Below are positions 10,510 to 18,405 of a stretch of 64,000 bases of DNA, piece by piece. The DNA is from Streptomyces sp. NBC_01262 (GTDB taxonomy: Bacteria > Actinomycetota > Actinomycetes > Streptomycetales > Streptomycetaceae). A model generated the notes under the pieces. That model was not told the DNA's origin and searched no databases. It was given only the letters and a program-made list of their open reading frames with translations. How positions within the stretch are numbered: the stretch's first letter is position 1; every line of letters starts with the position of its first letter. The translations under genes were made by a program, and so were the position numbers. The DNA is taken from NCBI RefSeq assembly GCF_036226365.1, contig NZ_CP108462.1:7162501-7226500 (forward strand), written 5' to 3'.

Positions 10510-11247
10510 ATGTGGAAGTTCCCGGGTTTTCTGCGGCCCAGCGGCGCCGCTCAGTTCGACATCGCCAACGCGCACACCGTCGAGCTGACCCGGCGGCACC
10601 CGGTGGTGTCCCTGAGCAAGCAGGGCGCCGCCACCGGCAACCTGCGGATCAATCTGTCCTGGTCCATGCGCCCCTCCGACGGGGCCTGGGACCAGCGCCA
10701 CGGCTCCTGGCTGCGCCGCCAGCTCCAGCTCTTCAAGCCCGAGCCGGTGCAGGCCGCCGGGCCCGCCATGGTCAACGTCGACCTCGACCTGGCCTGCCTG
10801 TACGAGCTGGCCGACGGCACCAAGGGCGTCGTGCAGCCGCTCGGCGACTTCCTGGGCGACCTCGACGCGCCCCCGTACATACAGATGAGCGGCGACGACC
10901 GCTTCGGCGGCTCCTCCGGCGAGACGCTCTACATCAACTTCGACAAGCGCGAGGAGTTCAAGCGGCTGCTGGTCTTCGTCTACATCTACGACGGCACGCC
11001 CGCCTTCGACCGCACCCACGCCAAGGTCGAGATCTTCCCGACCTCCGGCCCCCGCATCGAGATCCCGCTCACCGAGCGCGAGCCCCAGGCCCGCTCCTGC
11101 GCGGTCGTCCTCATCGAGAACGTGAAGGGCGAGCTCACGGTGCGCCGCGAGGTCAAGTACGTCTACGGCTTCCAGGCCGAGCTCGACCGGCTCTACGGCT
11201 GGGGCCTGCAGTGGGGCCGGGGCTACAAGACGAGCGCCAGGCCCTAG
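10510..11247 (+). CDS. TerA-like tellurium resistance protein
   Basis: The 245-aa protein resembles the single-domain TerA-like branch of the TerD superfamily: a long amphipathic N-terminus (WKFPGFLRPSGAAQFD), a lead-in VVSLSKQGAATGNLRINL strand and a core with NVDLDLACLYEL, where TerD proteins have FDLDAS. The acidic Ca2+ loop is degenerate (MSGDDRFGGSSGETLYIN). A conserved TRR-EVKYVYGFQAELDRLYGW C-terminus closes the domain. The ATG at 10510 follows GGGGAGGG. The stop codon overlaps that of the convergent terD-like gene by two bases. A role in the same metal/stress complex is inferred from location. Confidence 0.85.
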   Translation: MWKFPGFLRPSGAAQFDIANAHTVELTRRHPVVSLSKQGAATGNLRINLSWSMRPSDGAWDQRHGSWLRRQLQLFKPEPVQAAGPAMVNVDLDLACLYELADGTKGVVQPLGDFLGDLDAPPYIQMSGDDRFGGSSGETLYINFDKREEFKRLLVFVYIYDGTPAFDRTHAKVEIFPTSGPRIEIPLTEREPQARSCAVVLIENVKGELTVRREVKYVYGFQAELDRLYGWGLQWGRGYKTSARP

Positions 11248-12098
11248 CGGCGCTCCTGGAACTGCGGTCCCTGCGGGGGCAGCTTGAAGGCGGTCGGCGA
11301 GGCGAGCTGCTGGTGCGGGTAGCCGTACGCGGGCGCCGGGACGGTGGCGGGGGCCTGCTGGGGGTAGCCGTACGCCGCTGCCGGGACCGTCGGGGCGGCT
11401 GCGGGCGGGTAGCCGTAGGCGGGGCCGGCGGGCTGGGTGGCGGCGAGGGTGGGCGCCAGGGTCGGCGCGGCCAGCGGATAGCCGTCGGGCTCGGGCTCCG
11501 CCACGGCCGGCACCGGCTGGGGCACGGAGGTCGGCTCGGGGTCGGGAGCCGGCGCCGCCGTGCCGTCCTCGTCCACGGAGATGCCGAACTCGGTGGCAAG
11601 GCCGACCAGCCCGTTCACATACCCCTGGCCGAGGGCGCGGAACTTCCACCCGTCGCCCCGCCGGTACAGCTCCCCGCAGATCAGCGCCGACTCGCTGCCG
11701 GTGTCCGGCACGACGTCGAAGTAGGCCAGGGCCTCGCCGTCGCCGCCGTAGAGCGTCAGCCGCAGGTCCGAGACCAGGCCGAAGGGGCTGTCGTCGGCGG
11801 AGGCGCAGATCGCCACCCGGTCCACGCTCGGGTCGAGCGCGGACAGATCCACCTCTACGCTGTCGGTGAGGCCTTCCATGACGCTCTGCTTCGGCAGATG
11901 GCGGGCCACACCGGACGGGTGCCTGGGCTGGTTGTAAAAGACGAAGTCCGCGTCCGAGCGGACCCGTCCGTCCGGGCCGAGCAGCAGCGCCGACGCGTCG
12001 ACATCCGGCACGCCGGCGCCGGGGCTCCAGCGCAGCACCGCGCGCACCCCTGATGCCTTCAGGGGGATGTTCGAGCCCTTCACCATCGCGTGCGTCAT
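11244..12098 (-). CDS. TerD family protein with Pro/Ala/Tyr-rich C-terminal tail
   Basis: This 284-aa protein has an N-terminal TerD domain (about residues 1-175) and a low-complexity tail (about 180-284). The TerD part is divergent: the first motif reads GVPDVDASALL and the acidic Ca2+ loop is replaced by a basic/neutral RHPSGVARHLPKQS segment, so Ca2+ binding may be lost. The tail is rich in Pro and Ala and carries four YGYP-type repeats, suggesting a disordered interaction arm. The ATG at 12098 is preferred over 12107 because AGGA then has normal spacing. It is transcribed divergently from the lyase operon. Confidence 0.88.
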   Translation of the reverse strand: MTHAMVKGSNIPLKASGVRAVLRWSPGAGVPDVDASALLLGPDGRVRSDADFVFYNQPRHPSGVARHLPKQSVMEGLTDSVEVDLSALDPSVDRVAICASADDSPFGLVSDLRLTLYGGDGEALAYFDVVPDTGSESALICGELYRRGDGWKFRALGQGYVNGLVGLATEFGISVDEDGTAAPAPDPEPTSVPQPVPAVAEPEPDGYPLAAPTLAPTLAATQPAGPAYGYPPAAAPTVPAAAYGYPQQAPATVPAPAYGYPHQQLASPTAFKLPPQGPQFQERR

Positions 12099-12107
12099 GC
12101 CGGTCAT

Positions 12108-12298
12108 CCTGCCCTTTCGGGCGGTGTGGCCACAACGCGGCGGCGCCGTCTGTCACGACGACACGCTGAGGACGCGAGGGGGTTACCTGATTTTCACGCA
12201 CGACGGGAACGCAGGTCGTATACCCACACGTACGATAATCGGCCAGATGGCGTCGGGGGACGACACCCATCACATCCACCACTCACACGGGGACACGC
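12108..12298. promoter_or_regulatory. divergent promoter region, terD-like / HpcH operon
   Basis: This 191-bp non-coding gap must drive both the terD-like gene and the coupled lyase-PRTase-HAD operon. A TACGAT hexamer at 12231-12236 is a possible -10 for the rightward operon, but no clear -35 accompanies it. GGGGAC at 12289-12294 is the likely ribosome-binding site for the ATG at 12299. Confidence 0.4.
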
Positions 12299-13465
12299 AT
12301 GCGCCACTTCGGGCACCTCGCGCCAGACGTACGGGATGAGCTGTTCCACCGCGAGCCGCAGGAATTCACCTCCGACTCGCCCGCGCGCACGCTCGCCGTG
12401 GCCCTGGGAGCGACCCTCTACAGCCCGGCCACCCGGACCACCCTCGCCGACGCCGTCCTCAAGCAGGCCGCGCAAGGCGTCGTCTCCATGGTGCTGTGCC
12501 TGGAGGACTCCATCGACGACCGCGAGGTCGAAGGCGCCGAGGAGAACCTCGTCCGCCAGTTCGCCGACCTCGCCGCCCGGGCCGACCGCGACCAGCTGCC
12601 GCTGCTCTTCATCCGCGTCCGCACCCCCGAGCAGATCAGCGACCTCGTCCGCCGCCTCGGCGACGACGTCCGGCTGCTGTCCGGATTCGTACTCCCCAAA
12701 TTCACCGAGGAAACCGGCGTCCCCTTCCTCGAAGCCCTCACCGCCGCCGAGCTCGCCTGCGGCCGGCGGCTCTTCGCCATGCCGGTGCTGGAGTCCCCGC
12801 AGCTGCTGCACCTGGAGACCCGCACCGAGACCCTGTACGGCATCTCGCGCACCGTCGACAAGTACCGCGAGCGGGTGCTGGCCCTGCGGCTCGGCGTCAC
12901 CGACTTCTGCTCCGCGTACGGGCTGCGCCGCTCGCCCGACATGACCGCGTACGACGTCCGGATCGTCGCCTCGGTCATCGCCGACCTGGTCAATGTGCTG
13001 GGGCGGGCCGACGGCACCGGCTTCACGATCACCGGTCCGGTGTGGGAGTACTTCAAGCACTCCGAGCGCATGTTCAAGCCGCTGCTGCGCCACAGCCCCT
13101 TCGTCCCCGAGGCGGTCGACCTGCGCCAGTCCCTGATCCAGCACGACATGGACGGGCTGCTGCGCGAGATCGAGCTCGACCGCACGAACGGCCTCCAGGG
13201 CAAGACCTGCATCCATCCGTCGCACGTACTGCCCGTGCACGCGCTCAACGTCGTCTCGCACGAGGAGTGGAGCGACGCCGTCGACATCCTCCACGAGGAC
13301 CGCAGCGGCGGCGGCGTCCTGCGTTCGGCCTACACCAACAAAATGAACGAGGTGAAGCCGCACCGCGCCTGGGCCGAGCGCACCCTGCGGCGCGCCGAGG
13401 TCTTCGGCGTGGCCCGCGACGAGATCGGCTTCGTCGAGCTGCTGTCCGCGTGCGTGCCCGCGTGA
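12299..13465 (+). CDS. HpcH/HpaI (CitE-like) aldolase/citrate lyase family protein
   Basis: This is a TIM-barrel lyase of the HpcH/CitE superfamily, 388 aa, with the typical VSMVLCLEDSIDD metal/acid motif near residue 70 and a GKTCIHPSHV motif near residue 300 that binds the acyl or carboxylate substrate. CitE-like enzymes cleave or form C-C bonds of oxo-acid thioesters. In Ter-linked operons this family has been predicted to help build a nucleoside-like metabolite. The stop TGA overlaps the GTG of the following gene (GTGA), so translation is coupled. The C-terminal 50 residues extend beyond the barrel. Confidence 0.9.
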   Translation: MRHFGHLAPDVRDELFHREPQEFTSDSPARTLAVALGATLYSPATRTTLADAVLKQAAQGVVSMVLCLEDSIDDREVEGAEENLVRQFADLAARADRDQLPLLFIRVRTPEQISDLVRRLGDDVRLLSGFVLPKFTEETGVPFLEALTAAELACGRRLFAMPVLESPQLLHLETRTETLYGISRTVDKYRERVLALRLGVTDFCSAYGLRRSPDMTAYDVRIVASVIADLVNVLGRADGTGFTITGPVWEYFKHSERMFKPLLRHSPFVPEAVDLRQSLIQHDMDGLLREIELDRTNGLQGKTCIHPSHVLPVHALNVVSHEEWSDAVDILHEDRSGGGVLRSAYTNKMNEVKPHRAWAERTLRRAEVFGVARDEIGFVELLSACVPA

Positions 13466-15927
13466 CGGGCCCGACCGGCGTCTGGACCGGCCAGTGGGTC
13501 GCCGACCGCCTCGGCATCGAGCTGAGCGGTGACGGCATCCGCGAGCTGCTCGGGCTCGCCCTGCGCCGCAACCCCAAGCGGGCCCACCTGCTGGTGTCGA
13601 ACGTGCTCGGCAAGCACGTCCCCCAGCGGCCCGCCGTCGTCCACGCCGCCGGGCACGGCCTGGGGGTGCGGGTGCGGGCCCTGCTGGGTGACGACGACGC
13701 CGCCCGGTCCGTCGTCCTCGGCTACGCCGAGACCGCCACCGGGCTCGGCCACGCCGTCGCGGACGGCCTCGCCCTCGCCCCGTACCTGCACTCCACCCGC
13801 CGCCCCGTCGCCGGCGTCCGCACGGCCGGCGGCTTCGAGGAGAGCCACAGCCACGCCACCTCGCACCTGCTCCTCCCGGAGGACCCGGGGCTCCTGGCGG
13901 GTGACGGGCCGCTCGTGCTGGTCGACGACGAGTTCTCGACCGGCAACACCGTGCTCAACACGATCACCGACCTGCACGCGCGGTACCCGCGTGAGCGGTA
14001 CGTCGTCGTGGCGCTCGTCGACATGCGGTCGGAAGCGGACCGGGGGCGCCTGCGGGACTTCGCGGCGGAGCTCGGCGCGCGGGTCGACCTCATCGCGCTC
14101 GGCTCCGGCACGGTCCTCCTGCCGGAGGGGGTGCTTGAGCGGGGGCAAGCGCTGGTGGCGGCCCACGAGGGGCTTTCCCCCACCCCGCCCCTTCCCGAAA
14201 CCGGGGCTTCGCCCCGGACCCCACTGGGGGCTTCGCCCCCAGACCCCCAGTCCTCAAACGCCGGACGGGCTGAGTTTGTCGACCTCGGCTGGCCGGCCGG
14301 CCTCCCCGACGGCGGCCGCCACGGCTTCACCCCCGCCCACCGCACCCGCCTCGACGCCGCCCTCCCCGCCATGGCGGCCAAGCTCGCCGCCGCGCTCCCG
14401 CGAACAGCGCGCCGCGTGCTCGTCCTCGGCAACGAGGAGCTGATGTACGCCCCGCTGCGGCTCGCGCAGGCCATGGAGGAGGCCCTCGGGGGCGAGGCGG
14501 AGGTCCGGTTCTCCACGACCACGCGGTCGCCCGTGCTGGCGGTGGACGACCCGGGGTACGCGATCCGCACACGTATCGTCTTCCCTGACCACGACAATCC
14601 GGCCGATGGCGACGGCGAACGCTACGCGTACAACGTCGCGGGCGGCGGCTTCGACGCGATCGTCGCCGTCGTGGACTCGGCGGGGGACACCCCCGCCCTG
14701 CAAGCCCCGGACGGGCTGCTCGCGCGGCTCGCCGGACACACAGAAAGGCTGCTGCTCGCCGTGGTGCCCTCGTACACGCCCAGCGCGCTCCCCTCCCCCC
14801 TGCGCGGCCCCGCCTTCTCCTCCTACGCGCCGGAGGAGGTCGGCTGGCTGCTGAAGGACCTGTCGGAGACGGAGCTGGAGGCGCCGACGGAGGAGCGGGA
14901 AGAGGCGATCCAGAGCGGGGGCGCGCACTACGCGGAGTCGCTGCCGGTGGAGTACCAGCCGAGCGCGGAGTACCAGGCGCTGTTCAGGGCCGCGCTGGAC
15001 ACCTCGGCGGGCCGGATGGCGCGGGCGGTCGGCGCGGTGACGGAGCTGGTGCTGGCGGAGCGGGGCCCGGACGCGGTGCTGGTGTCGCTGGCCAGGGCCG
15101 GAACCCCGGTCGGGGTGCTGATGCGCCGGTGGGCGCGGCACGCGCACGGCCTGGAGCTGCCGCACTACGCCGTCTCGATCGTGCGGGGCCGCGGCATCGA
15201 CACCACGGCGCTGCGCTGGCTCGCCGAGCACCACGACCCGGCCCAGGTGGTCTTCGTGGACGGCTGGACCGGCAAGGGCGCGATCACCCGCGAGCTGGCC
15301 GAGGCCGTCAAGCCGTACGGGAGCTTCGACCCGGAGATCGCCGTGCTCGCCGACCCCGGCGGCTGCGTACGCACCTACGGCACCCGGGACGACTTCCTGA
15401 TCCCCTCCGCGTGCCTCAACTCGACCGTGTCCGGGCTGATCTCCCGCACCGTGCTGCGCGCCGACCTGATCGGGCCGGACGACTTCCACGGCGCGAAGTT
15501 CTACCGCGAGCTGGCGGGCGCGGATGTCTCCGGGCTCTTCCTCGACACGGTCGAGGCGCGCTTCGCGGAGGTCGGCGACGAGGTCGCGCACGACGTCAAG
15601 GCACTGCAGGCCGCCGACCGCAGCCCCACCTGGGAGGGCTGGGCGGCGGTCGAGCGGATCAGCGAGGAGTACGGCATCAACGATGTCAACCTCGTCAAAC
15701 CGGGGGTCGGGGAGACCACGCGCGTGCTGCTGCGCCGCGTGCCCTGGAAGATCCTCGCCCAGCGCGGCGCCGGCGCCGACCTGGATCATGTACGCCTGCT
15801 CGCCGAGCAGCGCGGCGTCCCCGTGGAGGAGGTGGACGGCCTGCCCTACTCGTGTGTCGGGCTCATCCACCCCCGCTTCACGCGGGGCGCGACCGGCACG
15901 GACGGCAAGGCGGTAGCGGCGAAGTGA
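13462..15927 (+). CDS. fused PRTase_2-TRSP-StiP-PELOTA protein of Ter-linked pathway
   Basis: This 821-aa protein joins modules usually described separately. Residues 1-235 are a type I phosphoribosyltransferase with PRPP loop LVLVDDEFSTGNT (151-163). Residues 239-271 are a low-complexity linker encoded by a Streptomyces hairpin repeat. Residues 272-440 are a TRSP domain with the literal motif STTTRSP (351-357). Residues 450-705 are a StiP-like module (FSSYAPEEVGWLLKDL) with a second PRPP-loop-like VFVDGWTGKGAIT (597-609) and candidate cysteines 635 and 651. Residues 735-803 resemble the PELOTA-type RNA-binding domain (NDVNLVKPGVGETTRVLLRR). The GTG at 13462 is chosen because it overlaps the lyase stop. 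Family databases call StiP a cysteine protease, although the sequence also looks PRTase-like. Product of the pathway is unknown. Confidence 0.85.
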   Translation: MTGPTGVWTGQWVADRLGIELSGDGIRELLGLALRRNPKRAHLLVSNVLGKHVPQRPAVVHAAGHGLGVRVRALLGDDDAARSVVLGYAETATGLGHAVADGLALAPYLHSTRRPVAGVRTAGGFEESHSHATSHLLLPEDPGLLAGDGPLVLVDDEFSTGNTVLNTITDLHARYPRERYVVVALVDMRSEADRGRLRDFAAELGARVDLIALGSGTVLLPEGVLERGQALVAAHEGLSPTPPLPETGASPRTPLGASPPDPQSSNAGRAEFVDLGWPAGLPDGGRHGFTPAHRTRLDAALPAMAAKLAAALPRTARRVLVLGNEELMYAPLRLAQAMEEALGGEAEVRFSTTTRSPVLAVDDPGYAIRTRIVFPDHDNPADGDGERYAYNVAGGGFDAIVAVVDSAGDTPALQAPDGLLARLAGHTERLLLAVVPSYTPSALPSPLRGPAFSSYAPEEVGWLLKDLSETELEAPTEEREEAIQSGGAHYAESLPVEYQPSAEYQALFRAALDTSAGRMARAVGAVTELVLAERGPDAVLVSLARAGTPVGVLMRRWARHAHGLELPHYAVSIVRGRGIDTTALRWLAEHHDPAQVVFVDGWTGKGAITRELAEAVKPYGSFDPEIAVLADPGGCVRTYGTRDDFLIPSACLNSTVSGLISRTVLRADLIGPDDFHGAKFYRELAGADVSGLFLDTVEARFAEVGDEVAHDVKALQAADRSPTWEGWAAVERISEEYGINDVNLVKPGVGETTRVLLRRVPWKILAQRGAGADLDHVRLLAEQRGVPVEEVDGLPYSCVGLIHPRFTRGATGTDGKAVAAK
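14176..14275. repeat. Streptomyces hairpin repeat inside coding sequence
   Basis: Two back-to-back perfect hairpins, CCGGGGC-TTC-GCCCCGG (14201-14217) and TGGGGGC-TTC-GCCCCCA (14225-14241), are followed by CCTCAAACGCCGGACGGG (14252-14269). This composite is a familiar intergenic repeat of Streptomyces genomes. Here it lies within an open frame and encodes the linker between the PRTase and TRSP modules. Confidence 0.8.
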
Positions 15928-16748
15928 CCACTACGAATCTCAAGCGGGTCCTGGTCGCCAGCGACCTCGACCGCACCCTCATCTACTCCCCCTCCGCGCT
16001 CGCGTTGAGCATGCCCGACGAGTACGCCCCCCGGCTGCTCTGCGTCGAGGTCAACGAGGCGCGCCCGCTGTCCTTCATGACCGAGACCGCGGCCGACCTC
16101 GTCCAACGGCTCGCCGTCGCCGCGGAGTTCGTCCCCGCCACGACGCGCACGCGCAAGCAGTACCGGCGCATCAACCTCCCCGGGCCGATCCCGCGCTTCG
16201 CCATCTGCGCCAACGGCGGCCACATCCTCGTCAAGGGGCACACCGACCACGACTGGAACGCCGAGATGCGCCGCCGTCTGGCCGACGGCTCGGTGCCGCT
16301 CGCCGAGGTGCGCGAGCACCTCGCCGCGAACGCCGACCCGGCATGGCTGCGCAAGGAGCGCGTCGCGGAGGACCTGTTCGTCTACCTGGTCGTCGAGCGC
16401 GGCCTGATCTCCGAGGGCTGGGTCAAGGAGTTCTCCGGCTGGGCGGACGAGCGCGGCTGGACGGTCTCCCTGCAGGGCCGCAAGATCTACGCCGTCCCCA
16501 AGCCGCTCACCAAGAGCGCGGCCCTGGAGGAGGTCGTCCGCCGCACCGGCGCCGACCACGTGCTCGCCGCGGGGGATTCCCTGCTCGACGCCGACCTCCT
16601 GATGGCGGCCCACGCGGGCTGGCGCCCGGGCCACGGCGAACTCGCCGACAGCGGCTGGTCCGCCCCGCACGTCGAGCCGCTGGCCATCGCAGGTGTGGCG
16701 GCGGGCGAGGAGATGCTCCGGCGGATGCTCGCGGTCGCGGAGGCGTAA
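15924..16748 (+). CDS. HAD superfamily hydrolase of Ter-linked operon
   Basis: This is a 274-aa phosphatase of the haloacid dehalogenase superfamily. Motif I is SDLDRTLIY near residue 15 (nucleophile and acid Asp), the Lys motif lies around KPLTKSAAL, and motif IV is AAGDSLLDADLL near residue 215. A cap region sits between motifs I and III, as in sucrose-phosphatase/Cof-like members. The GTG at 15924 overlaps the preceding stop (GTGA), so it is translationally coupled to the fused PRTase. In the predicted Ter-linked pathway a HAD enzyme removes a phosphate from the nucleotide-like intermediate. Substrate not established. Confidence 0.92.
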   Translation: MTTTNLKRVLVASDLDRTLIYSPSALALSMPDEYAPRLLCVEVNEARPLSFMTETAADLVQRLAVAAEFVPATTRTRKQYRRINLPGPIPRFAICANGGHILVKGHTDHDWNAEMRRRLADGSVPLAEVREHLAANADPAWLRKERVAEDLFVYLVVERGLISEGWVKEFSGWADERGWTVSLQGRKIYAVPKPLTKSAALEEVVRRTGADHVLAAGDSLLDADLLMAAHAGWRPGHGELADSGWSAPHVEPLAIAGVAAGEEMLRRMLAVAEA

Positions 16749-16753
16749 AAACC

Positions 16754-17383
16754 CTACGCGGGCCGCACGACCCGCCCGCACGCGGCGCGCGTCGCTTCGA
16801 CGCGCGCCGCGTTGGGCCGCTCGCTGGCCGCGATGAAGGCCCGTGCCTCGGCTTCCGTACGGCCCCCCTGGACGTGCCGCTCCAGCAGCCGCCGCTCCCG
16901 CAGCCCGGCCGGGGCCTCGACGAACCACAGCTCGTCCAGCAGGTCCCGCACCTCGCCCCACCCCGGCCCGCTGTCGGCCAGGTAGTTGCCCTCGGTCACC
17001 ACGAGCTGCGTGGCCGCGGGCACGACGATCGCGGCGGCGACGGGCTCGTCGAGGGCGCGGTCGAAGTTCGGTGCGTAGACCGGCCGGCCGTGCCAGGCGC
17101 GCAGGCGCCGCAGGAGCGAGACGTAGCCGTCGATGTCGAAAGTGTCCGGGGCGCCTTTGCGGTCGCGAAGGCCGAGCCGGTCGAGCTGGATGTTGGAAAG
17201 ATGGAAGCCGTCCATCGGTACATAGGCGGCGGTGTCCGGGCCGAGGCGGGCGTTGACGCCGTCGACCAGGGACCGGGCGAGGGTGGACTTGCCGGCGGCG
17301 GGGGCGCCGGCAAGGCCGAGGAGAGCGCGCCGGGCAGGGATACCGGGGACGAGGGCGATGGCGTGATCCACTTCGACGGACAT
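16754..17383 (-). CDS. P-loop nucleoside/nucleotide kinase family protein
   Basis: This is a 209-aa kinase of the uridine-kinase/pantothenate-kinase/phosphoribulokinase fold. Walker A is GLAGAPAAGKST near residue 25. The acceptor motif is YVPMDGFHLSN, with DGFH typical of pantothenate and fructose kinases. A lid-type Arg cluster (ERRLLERHVQGGRTEAEA) lies near residue 165. It probably phosphorylates a small sugar, nucleoside or pantothenate-like substrate. TAGGGT at 17390-17395 (minus strand) ends 6 nt before the ATG with no ribosome-binding site, suggesting a leaderless mRNA. It converges on the HAD gene with 5 bp between, so a link to that pathway is possible but not shown. Confidence 0.87.
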   Translation of the reverse strand: MSVEVDHAIALVPGIPARRALLGLAGAPAAGKSTLARSLVDGVNARLGPDTAAYVPMDGFHLSNIQLDRLGLRDRKGAPDTFDIDGYVSLLRRLRAWHGRPVYAPNFDRALDEPVAAAIVVPAATQLVVTEGNYLADSGPGWGEVRDLLDELWFVEAPAGLRERRLLERHVQGGRTEAEARAFIAASERPNAARVEATRAACGRVVRPA

Positions 17384-17416
17384 ACCGCCACCCTAGGAGC
17401 TAAGGGGAGACAGATC

Positions 17417-18079
17417 TTGCACGAGACCAAGAATCCGACGCTCACACCCGAGCTGTACGCATACATGCTCAAGCACAATCCGCCCCTGGACCCCGTCCAG
17501 CGGGAGCTGGTCGAGGTGACGCACGCCCGGCTGGGCGAGGACGCGACCATGCAGTCCGCGGAGGAACAGGGGCCGCTGCTGGCCTTCCTGGTGCGGCTCA
17601 CCGGGGCGCGCCGGATCGTGGAGGTCGGTACGTTCACCGGCTTCTCGGCCTTGTCGATGGCGCAGGCGCTCCCTGCCGACGGCGAGCTGATCGCCTGCGA
17701 CATCTCCGAGGAGTGGACCGCGTACGGGCGTCAGGCCTGGGCGAAGGCCGGGGTGGCCGACCTGATCGACCTGCGGATCGGCCCGGCGCTGGAGACGCTG
17801 CGGGCGCTGCCGGCGGATCCGGTGGTCGACTTCGTCTATCTGGACGCCGACAAGGAGAACTACGTCAACTACTGGGAGGAACTGGTCCCCAGGATGCGCC
17901 CCGGCGGGATGATCGTGGCCGACAACACGCTCTTCCACGGCCGGGTCCTGGACCCGGCGGCCACGGGCTCGACCGCCGGCATCCAGGCCTTCAACGAGCG
18001 GGTGCACGCCGACGACCGCGTCGAGGCCGTCCTGCTCACTGTCGCCGACGGGCTCACGCTCGCCCGCAAGCGCCCTTAG
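17417..18079 (+). CDS. class I SAM-dependent O-methyltransferase
   Basis: This is a 220-aa catechol-O-methyltransferase-like enzyme. SAM motif I is VEVGTFTGFSALSMA (about residues 64-78), the acidic post-I residue is in LIACDISEEW, and the metal ligands are in FVYLDADKENYVNYW and IVADNTLFHGRV, the pattern of divalent-metal-dependent class I O-methyltransferases (caffeoyl-CoA type). The TTG at 17417 is selected because AGGGGAG lies 7-8 nt upstream and no ATG or GTG fits the family N-terminus better. It is divergent from the P-loop kinase, with only 33 bp between starts. Substrate unknown. Confidence 0.92.
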   Translation: MHETKNPTLTPELYAYMLKHNPPLDPVQRELVEVTHARLGEDATMQSAEEQGPLLAFLVRLTGARRIVEVGTFTGFSALSMAQALPADGELIACDISEEWTAYGRQAWAKAGVADLIDLRIGPALETLRALPADPVVDFVYLDADKENYVNYWEELVPRMRPGGMIVADNTLFHGRVLDPAATGSTAGIQAFNERVHADDRVEAVLLTVADGLTLARKRP

Positions 18080-18106
18080 GGCCCGTCCAGGCCCTAAGGT
18101 GACTGC

Positions 18107-18325
18107 ATGCCCCGTTACGAGTACCGCTGCAAGTCCTGTGGCAGCACCTTCGAGCTGAACCGTCCGATGGCCGAGTCCTCCGCCCCCGCGACGTGCCCGG
18201 ACGGGCACGAGGACACGGTCAAGCTGCTCTCCACCGTGGCCGTCGGCGGCTCGGCCTCCGCCGCACCCCAGCCGAGCGGCGGTGGCGGTGGTGGCGGCTG
18301 CTGTGGCGGAGGCTGCTGCTCATAG
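18107..18325 (+). CDS. FmdB family zinc-ribbon protein
   Basis: This is a small 72-aa protein. The N-terminal zinc ribbon starts MPRYEYRCKSCGSTFEL with CxxC, and a second Cys/His pair is in CPDGHED. It ends in a Gly-rich tail with CC pairs (GGGCCGGGCCS) that could bind further metal. FmdB-like proteins are small regulators of uncertain function. TAAGGT at 18095-18100 ends 6 nt before the ATG, and no ribosome-binding site is visible, so the mRNA may be leaderless. Confidence 0.85.
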   Translation: MPRYEYRCKSCGSTFELNRPMAESSAPATCPDGHEDTVKLLSTVAVGGSASAAPQPSGGGGGGGCCGGGCCS

Positions 18326-18405
18326 GAGCCGGCGCGCTCTGACAGTTCTTGGCTGCGGCCCGCACTGTGAGTCGTGAGGCGCGGTAAAGGTCCGTCGGCA
18401 ATGCC

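Noticed and set aside
12496-13461. Upstream extension of the PRTase fusion frame across the lyase gene
   Set aside because: The frame is open back to 12496, but this part lies inside the HpcH-like gene and encodes an Arg/Pro-rich sequence. The GTG overlapping the lyase stop is the sensible start.
14254-15870. Long antisense frame opposite the fused PRTase gene
   Set aside because: Arg/Gly/Val-rich, no start signals, no conserved pattern; it mirrors the real gene.
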